Positions 1 to 10,419 of a stretch of DNA of 64,000 bases are shown in pieces; the first letter of the stretch is position 1, and each line of letters starts with the position of its first letter. The DNA comes from Choricystis sp. odSpoLacu1 (taxonomy: Eukaryota > Chlorophyta > Trebouxiophyceae): the NCBI GenBank assembly GCA_958009055.1, contig OY253652.1, positions 186,001 through 250,000 on the forward strand, given 5' to 3'. A program made the translations under genes and the position numbers. The notes under the pieces are model-generated. The model saw nothing but the letters and a program-made list of their open reading frames with translations, did not search any database and was not told the origin of the DNA.

Positions 1-85
1 CGGGCACGGTTGGCGGGGTGCCCGCGCGCGTGGGGAGAGAAACAAACACGAAATGGCAAGTGGGTGTTCAAGAACAATCGACGTT

Positions 86-1991
86 TCACGACTCTCCTCC
101 CCAAAGCACCTCGGCCACAGACGCCAACCACTCGCCAACCGCCACGGCGCCCGCGTCTGCGACGCCCGCCACCGCGTCTGCGCGCACTGAGGCCGCGCGC
201 CCTGCCCCCGCGGTCATGCTGGCCGTGGCGGCCGCCCCTTCCGCCGCAGCACGCGCGGCCGCGGCCGCGACGTCCCGAGCGTCGGCACCCACGGCGACTG
301 CGGCAGCAGCAGCAGCAGCCGCTGGCAACAGCGCGTCCAACAGTGTGCGGTCCCCCGTCTGCGCCCCCCCGTGCGACGACACGGCGGCCGCGCCCGCGGC
401 GATGGCGGCAGCCCAGTCTGATGGGGTCGTGCCCGTGCGCAGGGCGGGGGCGGCGGCAGAGAAGAGGATGGCATAAATCGCACCACTCGTGCCCCCCATC
501 TTTCCCAACACATCCCGCCCCAACACGGCCAGCGTGTCGGCCGGCGATGCGAGGGGCAGGCGACCACCGTCAAGTGCCGCCACGGCCGCTGCAGCACCCG
601 CGGCGAGCGTCTCGCCGCAGTCGCCGTCCCCAGCGGCCGCGTCGAGAGCGTCCAGGTCGCCCGCTTTGGCCGTCACCGCGGCGGCGGCGGCCCGGATGCA
701 GGCCGCCAGTGTGGCTGCATCCCCTGTGGCGGCGTCCGGGGCGGCACCAGCGGCCGTGGGCGTGGCCGCGGCGGGCGGCGCGCCTTTCACACGCGTCGGG
801 CCGCCCGGCGCGCGGACCGCGGCCCCCGTCGACGGCCACCCGGGCGCCGCCCCAGGCGCGTCCAGCCACCCCATCAACTCGTGCGTCAGCGGCAGCAGGG
901 TGAGGGACACGCCCCGCATGTCGAGGGAGGTGGCGAGAGGGCCTGCCGCGACGCGCACGACGCTCCAGTCGCTGCCCCCATCCAGCGCTGCCAGAGCCGC
1001 CGCCAGGATGGCACACACCTCCAAAGCAGAGCACGCCCCCAGATTGTTCACCAGAAGGGCGGCGGGGGCGCGGGAGCCCGGTGCTGGCCACCCGGGGCGC
1101 GCGTGGCGCGCTGCCTCGATGGAGGCCAACATTTTTTCAACCACCGCGCCCGCGCCTCCCTCCGCGGGCACCACCGCGGCCCCGGGCTCCCCGTGCAGGC
1201 CCAGCCCAAACTCCAGGCTGCCGGCGGGTACGCGGGCGGGAGCCTCCTTAAAGGGGAGAGCGCAGGCAGTCGCTGCGACGCCGGTCGTCGCGGCCGCGTC
1301 GGCCGCGCCGCGCGCGGCGGCCGCGACTGCCGCCACCGGCAGCCCCGCCGCCGCGGCCGCGCCCGCCACCTTGAACACAAAGGCGCAGGCGGCCAGGCCT
1401 CGAGCCCTGCGGGTGGCGGCGGCGACGGCGTCGGCGCCGCAGGAGGGAGGGGGGAGGAGGGCGACGTCATCGCTCACATAAACAACTTCCACAGGCGTCC
1501 CTCCCGCCACCGCCGCTGCCGCCGCAGCCCCAAAGTTGAGCCTGTCCCCCGTGTAGTTGAGGACGATGAGGACGGCACCGTGGGCGGGGGAGGCGACGGC
1601 GTCCAGGGCGGCGGTCACGGCGGCGGTGGAGGGAGACGCGAAGAGTTGGCCACACACGGCCGCGGTCAACAGGCCGGGGCCAACGTAGCCGGCTGCGTGG
1701 GGCTCATGGCCGGAGCCGCCGCCTGAGACGACGGCGACGCGGGTGGCCTTGTCGTGGGAGGTGTCGACGACGACGTTGATGGACTGAAGGAGAGAGTGCT
1801 GGAGGTGAGTGTGGGTCGGAGCCGAATTCGCCGAATTCGCCCCCTCTCTTCTCTTTCTCTCTCTCTCTCCCCACACTCACATCGTCCCCCACATCCAGCA
1901 GAGCTACCGTGGGTGACGTGGCAATGGTGGAGGTTAGGCCGTCGCGCACAACGGCGCCCGGCTCGGTCGAGTAAAACTGGACGGGCGGCAT
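86..1991 (-). CDS. DAK: Dihydroxyacetone kinase (DhaK-DhaL fusion)
   Basis: ATP-dependent dihydroxyacetone (glyceraldehyde) kinase feeding triose phosphate into glycolysis. Two exons: 1881-1991 (37 codons, start ATGCCGCCC) and 86-1783, giving about 602 residues, the usual length of the eukaryotic single-chain enzyme. The intron has a GTGAGTGTGG donor and a CTTCAG acceptor, phase 0. The N-terminal DhaK domain shows the VVSGGGSGHEP nucleotide/substrate loop at about residue 50 and the GLHGEPG segment holding the histidine that binds dihydroxyacetone covalently. The C-terminal DhaL domain shows AAAGDGDCGETL (Mg-ADP aspartates) and GKMGGTSGA. A long Ala-rich linker joins the domains. No transit peptide is obvious, so cytosol is likely. 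The stop is TGA at 86-88. Confidence 0.9.
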
Positions 1992-2423
1992 TTGGAGGTG
2001 GGGGTGGTGGAATGGGGCGGCGGTTGGCGCGTTTGCAGTGGCTTGGGACACGTGTGTGTGTGGCACGAAGAGTTGGGCCGCACTAGGAAAGAAAGGGCGT
2101 TGTGTGAGAGGGATAAACACGTTTTTTGGGGGGGAAGGTCTGTTTTGAAACACTGTTTACAGTTTTTAACCAACATCAAACCCCTCCCGCTCTCATCCCC
2201 GCCCACCCGACATGAAGGTGGGAGGGGGGTTGAAAAGAATACACGTGGACGAAAAAAAACATCGATCGAAAAGTGGGGGGGGAGGGGGGCAGGAAAAAAA
2301 CACACCCGCGTCGGCTCGTGTCTCGTTCTCTCTCTCTCCGTCGTCTGGTCGCATCCACCCCAGAACACAAAAGAACACCCAAAAGCACCCATCACACACA
2401 CACACTCTAACCAAATCCAATTT
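1992..2423. other. Intergenic: upstream of DAK, downstream of SQD2
   Basis: This 432-base gap lies between two minus-strand genes. It should contain the DAK promoter/5' UTR and the SQD2 3' UTR. It holds T-, G- and CT-rich simple tracts and a short ACTGTTTACAGT palindrome near 2151. I see no convincing gene. Confidence 0.5.
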
Positions 2424-4227
2424 TCAAGCCACCACGGGCAGGCGCCGCCCCACGATCAGCAGCCACATGGCCACGACAGCGGCAACCGCGGCCGCGACCG
2501 CAGCCACCTTCCTCAGCACCGCGCGCCACGCGGCCTGGCGCCCCGCAAACACGCGCATGGCGCGCGTGTACTGGCCATCCCGCACCGACCGCACGGCAGG
2601 CAGCCAGCCCAGGGCCTCCACGTGGGAGCGGGAGGCGGCCGCGACGCGGCGGCGCGTGCTGGCGTCGGCAACAAGCATCGCGACTTGGGAGGTCAACGAG
2701 TCGTAGTCGCCCGGCTGGTAGAGGTACCCGATCTCGCCGGGGCGGGACACGATGTCGACGAGGCCGCCGGCGGCCACGGCGACGACGGCGAGGCCGGACG
2801 CCATGGCCTCCAGCGCCACAAACCCGAGCGTCTCCGTCTCGCTCGGCATGATGAAGATGTCGGCCGACGCGTAGGCGGCCGCCAGGTCGTCCCCGGACAG
2901 CATGCCGGTGAAGTGGGTGCGGGTGCCGGCGAAGTGGGCCTCCAGGTCGGCGCGGGCGGGGCCGTCGCCGACAAACGCGAGGCACGCGTTGGCGGGAAGT
3001 TTCGCCAGCAGGTCCTTCAAAATCTCCAGATTCTTTTCAGCGCCCAGGCGGCCGACGTACGTCAAGATGACGGGGTCCTCAATGCCGTTGGAAAGGCGGG
3101 CCCGCCACGCGTCGCAGCGGAACAAGGGGTTGAACACGTCGGTGTCGACAGCCGCCTTCCACACATCGATGCCGGCCGCATCCGTCCCATTCTCAGCCAG
3201 GACTCGTTTCATGGTAGGGGACGGGACGAGAGTCAAGTCAGCGGCGCGGGTGGCGACCCGGATGAGGGACCACATGGGGCGGACAAGCCCCTTCCACGTG
3301 TACTTGGGAATGTAGTCTGGCACATGAGTGTGGTACGACACAACCAACGGAATCGAGAGCAGCTTGGCATACGCAATGACGGCGAAGACCATGCAGCCTA
3401 GGGGAGGGTGGGGAGGTTTTTTTTTGTGAGGAAAATTGGTTTGGTTGAGGGTTTTTTTCGACCTTTTTCGGTGTTTGCGCGCCACCCCCCCCACACCCAC
3501 CATCCATCCTCTCACTCACCCGGCGTCGACACGTGGATGACGTCGGGGCGGCGCTTCATCAGACTAGCAATGACGCGCACGGACACGCCCAGGGAGAGGA
3601 GCAGGGTGTCGGAGCGGTAGAAGGGGAGGGGGAAGCCGCGGACCGGCACGACGTCCGCGCCGTGAAACTGTTTTGGGGGGTTGACGCAGGGGGTGAACAC
3701 GGTGACGTCGTCCCCCAGCTCGCGCAAGCATTTGACGAGGTTGGAGAACCGGATCTTCATGCCGGAGACGTGGGAGAATGGGGACGGTTCTGTGGGTGGA
3801 AAGAGGGAGGTGGGTTGGGTTTTGAGTTGTTTTGAGTGATCTCTCGATTCACCCACACACAGCCACACAAACAACAGCACTCACCCACAAACACGGCGAC
3901 GTGGCGCTTGACGTGGGGAGGGGGGACCGCGTCCGCGGACAGGGGGACGGCAGCGGCGGCAGCCTGTGGGAGAGGGAGAGAGAGTGAGAAGTTGGCCCTC
4001 TTGAGCGGCAAAAAAACAATACCCAATGCCGCCCTTTGCTCCAATCTCACCTTGACCGAGGTCGGCGGCGGCGTGCGGACAGCCTTGCCCGCCGCGCGCA
4101 GCGTGGGGGCGGTGTGCGCCAGCAGCGCGGGGGCGAGGGCGGGGCGGGGGCCGTAGCACATTGTGTGATGAGGGGGGGGAGGGGGCAGGGGTCGTGCCAC
4201 GCGGGGTGGACGGCTGAGGGGGCGCAT
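2424..4227 (-). CDS. SQD2: Sulfoquinovosyltransferase (sulfolipid synthase)
   Basis: Plastid GT4-family enzyme transferring sulfoquinovose from UDP-SQ to diacylglycerol to make the thylakoid lipid SQDG. Four exons: 4051-4227, 3885-3963, 3520-3789 and 2424-3397, all with GTGAG donors and AG acceptors and compatible phases, about 499 residues. The mature part starts with VKRHVAVFVGEPSPFSHVSG, close to plant SQD2, then SYHTHVPDYIPKYTWKG, the nucleotide-sugar region with GRLGAEKN, and the GT4 E-x7-E element in PSETETLGFVALEAM. A hydrophobic C-terminal segment (AVAAVVAMWLLIV) could anchor it to membrane. The start at 4227 has a good ACCATGC context; a second in-frame ATG at 4161 would shorten the transit peptide by 22 residues. 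Stop TGA. Confidence 0.93.
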
Positions 4228-4749
4228 GGTGGCGCGCGGGGCGAGAGGGGGGCACGGTGAGCGCGAAAGAGAGAGAGAACAATGGGCGAGCGAAAGTGCT
4301 TGCGTAGCGTCGGCGCGCGAAAAGCTTCGAAGAACACGGCAAGACAGCCGCACCGTTTTACGGGGAACCACTCCCAACTCGCGCCCAATTCGCGAAAACC
4401 CGGTGTCCTCATGCACCGTTTTGAGGCGGCAGGTGTGGAAACGGGGCTGTGGGCGGGGCGCTCGCCCGCGTTTTTGGCAGAGGGCGCAAAAAAGGTATCA
4501 CATGTGGCCACGCTGTTCTCGCGGCTGCCGAGTGCTCCGGCCGCCTTGCCCGCCGAAAATCAACTAAATTGTGCATTTCGACGCTCACCTTGGGGTGGAG
4601 GGAGGGAGGGAGGGACCAGGTCACAGGCAAAAGGGAGGCTGGTTGTGATTCGTCGACACCGATTCGGCACCAATCTCCGCGCGGCGGGTGGGAAAATCGA
4701 CAGGCACACCCCAGTTTTGTCCGAAAAACAAATAGCTAACACAGAAGCA
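4228..4749. other. Intergenic: SQD2 promoter side, exonuclease 3' side
   Basis: This 522-base gap is less GC-extreme than its surroundings and has scattered AT-rich words around 4550-4570 and 4690-4740. It should carry the SQD2 promoter and the 3' UTR of the downstream minus-strand exonuclease. No supported ORF or RNA gene was found. Confidence 0.5.
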
Positions 4750-6097
4750 CTAACCCCTCGAAATCAAGCCGCCGCCTTCTTGGGCCTCGGCGGCAGCGAA
4801 GATGAAGGCACCAGGCCCCCCCCCCCCCCCCACGACCGCGGCCGCGGCCGCCGCGCTCTCCCACACCGCCCTCAACCGCGCTGCCGCCGTCGTCAACTCC
4901 AGCTCAGCCAGCCCAGCCAGGGCGGCGGATTCAGCGGGGGACCCCGGGGCGGGGGGCGCCCACGCGAGGTCGGTCCAGGGGAGGGTGGCGGGAGGAACGT
5001 CTAAAGTCGTCTGAATCTGCACCAACCGCCTGGCCAGGCGAGCCGCGGCTGCGCCCTCGGGTGACGCGAGTGACGCTTTGGCCTTGCCTTTGGCCGGGGA
5101 GTCGGGGTCGCCGGACGCACAGGCGGTTAAAGCGGTTTCCAAATCTCCATACCTCTGAATCAGCGCGAGGGCGGTTTTCGCGCCCACGCCCGCCACTCCA
5201 GGCACATTGTCCGAGGGGTCCCCGCACAGCGCCCGCACGTCGGGCCAGGCGGACGGCGGAATGCCGTGGTCGGCTTCAAAGGAGGCGCAGGTGTAGGGGA
5301 CGAGACCAACCACCGTGACGACAGCGGGTCCTCGCGCGGCAGACGCGGCACGCGGCGGCGGCCGCAACAACTGCACCCCCGGCCGCAGCAGCGCGTAGAA
5401 ATCTTTGTCGGGGGACACGATGGCGACGCGAACGCCATCGGTGGACGCGCGGGTGGCGAGGGCGCCCACGATGTCGTCGGCTTCGACGCCCGGGGCGGAA
5501 AGGTCAGCGACGCCCAACGCGCGTAAAAGCCGCCTCACCCGCGGCGCCGCCGCCACGATCTCGGGAGGCGCAGGCGGCCGGTGCCCCTTGTACAGGGGGT
5601 ACAGCTCGTGCCTGAAGGTTTTGCCGGCGGCGTCGAAGACGGCGGCGACGTGGGTGGGAGGAGGGGACAGTTCGAGCAGTCTGAGTAACTGGGCTACAAA
5701 CCCGTGGGCGGCTGCTGTGTCCACGCCAGATGCGGTCGTCAAGCGGGCGCCGGCAGCAGCCAGGGCATGGTGGGCGCGGTAGAGGAGGGCGGTGCCGTCG
5801 ATGAGGATGAGGCTGGAGGGTGGGTCGGTGTCGGAAAAGAGGGCGGGAGCGCGGTCGATTGAATGCGGACGCCTTCTCTCCTCCTCTCTCCTCCCACACT
5901 CACCGCCTCTCCCCGTTGTCGCCCTCAAATTCGGTGCTCAGGGCTGCGCTGCCAGCCAGCCGCCTGCCCCCCGGCTCCAGCGGGGGCGGAGGAGGCAGCG
6001 GCGTCGCCGCGCGCGGCGCGAGCGGCGCGCGCAGGGCGCGCCGGCGGGCCAGGGGGGCCAGCGCGCGGGCTGCGGGGTGGCGGTGGACGAGCCGCAT
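4750..6097 (-). CDS. Stand-alone PolI-type 5'-3' exonuclease, probably organellar
   Basis: Homologue of the N-terminal 5'-3' exonuclease (flap nuclease) domain of DNA polymerase I, without a polymerase domain, like the plant organellar exonucleases. Two exons: 5904-6097 and 4750-5812, about 418 residues; the intron has a GTGAGTGTGG donor and a CTCCAG acceptor. The Arg/Ala-rich N-terminus (MRLVHRHPAARALAP) resembles an organelle presequence. Family marks in order: LILIDGTALLYRAHHA, VAAVFDAAGKTFRHELYPLYKG, GVEADDIVGALA, IVSPDKDFYALL, then LCGDPSDNVPGVAGVGAKTA, the metal-binding and helix-hairpin-helix region. The C-terminal tail follows a 16-base C run (4816-4831), so the last 25 or so residues and the TAG stop depend on that run being counted correctly. 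It diverges from PUS7, with 123 bp between starts. Confidence 0.86.
4816..4831. repeat. C16 homopolymer inside the exonuclease coding region
   Basis: A run of 16 C on the plus strand lies near the 3' end of the exonuclease gene and encodes poly-Gly on the minus strand. A one-base miscount would change the C-terminus. Confidence 0.85.
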
Positions 6098-6220
6098 GGC
6101 TTGATGGGACAAGCGCGAGGGTGGAAGGACTCCGCGCGCGGGCTTGATAAACCCGATGCAGCTGTGTGCGAAAAGCGAAAAAATCGACACAAAACCAAAA
6201 AAACGCGTTTTCCTCCGCAA
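6098..6220. promoter_or_regulatory. Compact divergent promoter, exonuclease / PUS7
   Basis: Only 123 bases separate the ATG codons of the minus-strand exonuclease and plus-strand PUS7, so the two genes must share this promoter region. It contains an A-rich patch near 6176-6205. No classical TATA box is evident. Assigned from gene arrangement only. Confidence 0.45.
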
Positions 6221-8426
6221 ATGGCGTCCCCGCCGCCCGCGTCGGCGGCCGCTGAAGCCGCTGAGGCCGACCTGGGCATAGCAGCGTATGCTGGGCCTGC
6301 ACGCCGCGGCTTCGAAGCGGTCGTCAAGCACCGGTGAGTGTGGAGAATGTGAGAGGGGAGGTCGGCTAGGGGGGGAGGACCCGACGGCTGTTTTTCACAC
6401 TCACAACACTCCTCCCGCACACCCAGCTACACCGACTTCATCGTCAATGAGATTCTGGCCGACGGCACCGTCGTCACCCTGCACCCCACCAGCGTGGAGG
6501 CGGCGGCGGCTGTGGATGCCACCGCACGCGCGGTCCGCGCGGCGGCCGACGCGGCAGCAGTAGCCACCGCCGTGGGAGTCGACACGGCACCACCTGGTGG
6601 TGATGATGCCGACACGACAACATCTTTGACGCACCAACTGACTGTTTTGGTGGGGGAGGAAGGCGCGGCAGCAGCTGTCGCGTGGCTGGCTTCCGCGCCG
6701 TCCCGCCCGCCGCCGCCGCCGCTCACCCTGCCGTCCCCCGCCGACAAGGCCGCCCGCGGCGCGGTGCACGCCTGGTTTCGGGGGGCGGCGGCGTCGCTGG
6801 CACCAGGTGTGGCGGTGGACACAGCCACAACGGGCGACGGCATCACCGCGAGCGTGCGCGGCGGCGGTGGCGGCGGCGCGAGCGGGCGCGGCCGCGGGCG
6901 CGACACCAAACGCAGGCGTGGCGACGACGACGCCACCACCACTCCCACCCCCCGCCGCTGGTCTGACCGCGCGGCCGAGTGCGCGGGCGGGCGGGAGCGG
7001 CCGTACTGTCATTTTTCGCTGCGCAAAATAAACTGGGACTCTGCCTCCGCTCTGGCCGCCCTGGCGCGCACAGCTGGCCTGAATCCCTCCTCCTTCTCCG
7101 TCGCAGGTACCAAGGACAAGCGCGCTGTTACCTGCCAGCGCGTGTCGGCGTGGGGAGTGGACGCGGCGCGCGTGGCCAAAGCGGCGGGCAGGCTGCAGGA
7201 TGTGGCTGTCTCCGACTTTGCGTTTGAGCGGACGCCGTTGCGGCTGGGGGGTGCCGCCGGCAACCGGTTCACCCTGGTGTTGAGGCGGGTGGCTGCGGAA
7301 GACGCGGGTGAAGTCGTGGCTGGCGTGGACGGGTTGCAACGGTGAGAGAAGGGAGAGAAAAAGACGTTTTTTTTTTTTTGCTGCACGCCCAAACGCTCAC
7401 AAACCCTTCCCCACCCCTCCTTTTCATATACTCAGCCACGGCTTCATCAACTACTACGGCCGCCAACGCTTCGGCACCGGCGCCGGGCGTACGCACGCGG
7501 TCGGGGCCGCGATCGCGCGGGGCGACCTCTCCGCCGCTGCCGCCCTGGTGTTGGCGCCGCGTGGCGCGGGCGACGACGCCGCCCGCCAAGCCTGGCTGGA
7601 TGGCAACGCGGACGCGGCAGCCACCGCGCAGGTGCTGCACAGAGGGGCAGTCGCAGAGCGCGCCCTGTTGACCGTGCTCTCCCGCTCCCCCTCCGACTAC
7701 GCCACCGCCTTCACCAAAATCCCGCGCAATCTGCGCACCATGTACACGCACGCCCTGCAGTCGTGGCTGTGGAATGTGGGGGCCAGCGCGCGCGCGGCGG
7801 GGGTGGTGCATGCTGCGTCCGCTGCCACCGTTGTTGAAGGCGATGTCCTGCTCGCCAGCGAAGCGGAAGGCAGTGGCGATGACGGCGGTGACAGCGACAC
7901 CGTTGGCCCTGCCACCGACGCGCCGCGCCGCGCCGCGCGCGTGCGCCTGGCCGCTCCCGCCGACACCGCCTCTGCATCCCCCTCCCGCGTTGTGCTCCCC
8001 CTGGTCGCCCCCGGCATGCTGCACCCGACGCATGCTGCTGGCGCTGCTGTGGCTACTGCCGCGGCCGCCGTCGGCGTCGACGCGGGGACAGGGGGGCCGG
8101 CCGACCCCGCTGCCCGCCCGCCGCCGCGCTCAGTGGGTGGCCCAGCCCACGCGGCAGGCGGGTACCGCCGCCTCACCGTGGTGCCGTCCAACACCAGCCT
8201 GCGCTTTGTGACGCACGCGGGGGCGGATGACGACGTGCTGACGGAGGGAGGCGGGCTGGCGGAGGGGGTGAAAGTGTGGGAGGTGGGACAGCCGCTCCCC
8301 AGCGGCCACCACCATCTGGCCGCCATCGTCACCTTCGACCTGCCCAAATCGGCGTACGCCACCATGGCGCTGCGAGAGTTGATGCGGCGGCCGTCGGTGG
8401 GGGCGGAGGCCAGGGAGGAGAGGTGA
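6221..8426 (+). CDS. PUS7: TruD/PUS7-family tRNA/mRNA pseudouridine synthase
   Basis: Isomerises uridine to pseudouridine in tRNA and other RNAs. Three exons: 6221-6333, 6427-7341 and 7436-8426, about 672 residues, normal for eukaryotic PUS7. The introns are about 94 bases with GTGAG donors. The product opens with YTDFIVNEI, the TruD N-terminal motif, contains the catalytic-aspartate signature GTKDKRA near residue 265, the NRFTLVLRRV strand, and HGFINYYGRQRFG, the TRUD-domain core. Later IPRNLRTMYTHALQSWLWN and FDLPKSAYATMALREL match the C-terminal core. A low-complexity insertion rich in Gly/Arg (GRGRGRDTKRRRGDDD) may act as a nuclear localisation signal. Stop TGA; the neighbouring gene converges 94 bp away. 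Confidence 0.93.
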
Positions 8427-8520
8427 GGGAGGGAGTAATCGATGGTTTTACTTTGACAAGTGATGTTTGTTCGTCGGAAAACAACTAGAGAAAAAAATGG
8501 AGAGACACAACGTTCCATTG

Positions 8521-10128
8521 TCAACCATCGTCCTTGACAGGCGACGGTCCGCCCAGGCACGCGCCCCACCACCGTCGCTGGGGCGCGGGCGCGCCCGCCG
8601 CGTCCGCGCTCCGCCCACCCCCAGACACGGACGCCACCCCCCCGCCAACACAGCACTCGCCACACAGGGACGCCAACGCGTCCGCGGGCGCAGCCAGGCA
8701 GGACAGCATGACGCCCGCAGCGTCGGGGACGTTTGGTCCGCGCGGCACCGCGCGAGGGCGCCGCCGCCAGAACGCGCGCCACCGCGCCGAGTGGCGGTCT
8801 GCGGGCGCACCGGGTGGCACTGGCGCATCCCCAAACCAGAGGGAGGGCGTGGCGGATGTGCGCGGCTCGGGCGGCGGCTGGGGTGGTGGCGGCGTCGGCA
8901 GCGCGTCGCCGCCCCCGCTGCCCGCGCGCCGCAGCGATGCCGCATCCTCCAGCGACAGCGAGCCCTCCGAGTCGGTGGTGGCGCCCCGCCTCGCGGGCGA
9001 CCAGGAGCGAGGCGGCGGCAGGCGCGCGCGCGCGGCAAACGGGGAGCGAGGGGCGGGGGTGGAGGGGGGGGCGGCAGCGGCGTCACCACCACCCTCCTCC
9101 TCCCCACCTTGGCCAGCGCAATCAAAGAAGGTGTCCTCCCCCACCCGCACGCCTCCCCCCAGGTGTGCGGCCGCGGCGCCACCGCCCCCGGGGGAGACGG
9201 CGGCGTCCGCCCCCGCGAGTGCGGCCACTGCCGCCCCAATCCATTCCACACCCGCATTCAACGGCCGCCCCGCCAGCAGGAGCTCACCACCGGAGGGCAG
9301 CGCCAAGGCTTCCGCCCTGAACGCGGTCCAGGCGGCCACAATGGAGGGCAAAGAGGCATACACCTTTTTGAGGTTTTCGATCACCACCCCCTCCACCGCC
9401 CGCCCCAGGCCCAGCCCCACCCGAAACTCGATGACGCCAGTGAGGGTTTGAATGCAGTGCGTGTCGGGGGCGTCGGGGGCGGGGGCGATGGTGAGGGTGG
9501 ACTCGATGCGCGCTGACTTGGCAAACAGGGGGGGCGTGGACACCACGGTCAGCGTGTACGGCGGTGGATTATCGATCGCCACAGGCTCGTACGTCACCAC
9601 GTCGGCGTACTCCAGGGCGCCACCCGCCAGGGCGGCGCGCAGGCGGGACCGCAGGGGGTCGGGCACAAACGCGAAGACGTTGGGGCGGGTGACGATGCAG
9701 TAGCACTCGCCCCCCGACCCGGAGGGAGAGGGCCAGGCGTCCACTATGTCCAGGGAGCCGAGGCGCAGGAACTGGGGGTGAGGGTGGTGGAGGAGGGGAG
9801 GGTGGGTCGTTGTCTGGTGTGTGTGTGTGCCCGCGCCTCTTCCGACTCGGCTCTCTAGCCTCTGTGCCATCATGCTCTGTGCTCTCTCTCTCTCTCTCGC
9901 ACCCGTGCCAGCAGCGCCCGAAACGCGGCGCTGAGGAAGAAGAAGGGGGAAAAGAATGGTGGGGTTGGTGTACACATGGTGACGTTCAACGGGAGGGGGC
10001 GGGGTCACACACGTCCCTCCCCCACACACACTCACACACCGCCTGGCACAGTACCTGTCGCGTTCCAAAAAGTAGAGGCTAACGTTGTGGGGCAGGCGCG
10101 CCGACACGCGAAAGTGGTGGCCGCCCAT
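8521..10128 (-). CDS. Uncharacterised protein, possible SRPBCC-like domain
   Basis: I do not recognise this gene with certainty. A two-exon model is 10036-10128 and 8521-9771 (about 447 residues), using a GTGAGTGTGT donor and CCCCCAG acceptor in phase 0. An upstream in-frame ATG at 10296 is an alternative start. The first 190 or so residues look like one folded domain: VSLYFLERDRYC, then YADVVTYEPVAIDNPPPY, and a GVIEFRVGLGLGRAVEGVVI segment followed by a helix NLKKVYASLPSIVAAW. That strand-then-long-helix ending resembles SRPBCC/START-like lipid-binding folds, but this is only an impression. The rest is low complexity, Pro/Ala/Ser-rich, probably disordered, ending VKDDG-TGA. Confidence 0.55.
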   Translation of the reverse strand: MGGHHFRVSARLPHNVSLYFLERDRYCARRCVSVCGGGTCVTPPPPVERHHVYTNPTILFPLLLPQRRVSGAAGTGARERERAQSMMAQRLESRVGRGAGTHTHQTTTHPPLLHHPHPQFLRLGSLDIVDAWPSPSGSGGECYCIVTRPNVFAFVPDPLRSRLRAALAGGALEYADVVTYEPVAIDNPPPYTLTVVSTPPLFAKSARIESTLTIAPAPDAPDTHCIQTLTGVIEFRVGLGLGRAVEGVVIENLKKVYASLPSIVAAWTAFRAEALALPSGGELLLAGRPLNAGVEWIGAAVAALAGADAAVSPGGGGAAAAHLGGGVRVGEDTFFDCAGQGGEEEGGGDAAAAPPSTPAPRSPFAARARLPPPRSWSPARRGATTDSEGSLSLEDAASLRRAGSGGGDALPTPPPPQPPPEPRTSATPSLWFGDAPVPPGAPADRHSARWRAFWRRRPRAVPRGPNVPDAAGVMLSCLAAPADALASLCGECCVGGGVASVSGGGRSADAAGAPAPQRRWWGACLGGPSPVKDDG

Positions 10129-10419
10129 TGCGTGCTGCGCGCTGGCGCACGCCACACACGCGCGAAGGCAGCGACGCCAGGCGCGCCCGACAGCCTCCAC
10201 AGCGCAGACAGGGGTGTGTCTCGACACGCCAGGAGGCGGTGGGGACAGGCGGAAGGGGACGCGCGAGACGCACACGCCCCCGCCCCCCACGGTCAAAGCG
10301 AGTGACGGCGCGGCGCTCTTCTTTTGTGGCCTTGAAACGCAGAGTCGTCAAAACTGCGGTTGCGGGCCAAAAAACGCACCGCCCTCCTCTCCGCCCCGGA
10401 CACACCACCCTTCCTCCCA
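10129..10419. promoter_or_regulatory. Divergent intergenic region, SRPBCC-like gene / glycosyltransferase
   Basis: This 291-base region lies between two oppositely oriented starts and must hold both promoters, unless the SRPBCC-like gene starts at its upstream in-frame ATG (10296). A 5' exon of the glycosyltransferase could also lie here. No motif stands out. Confidence 0.35.
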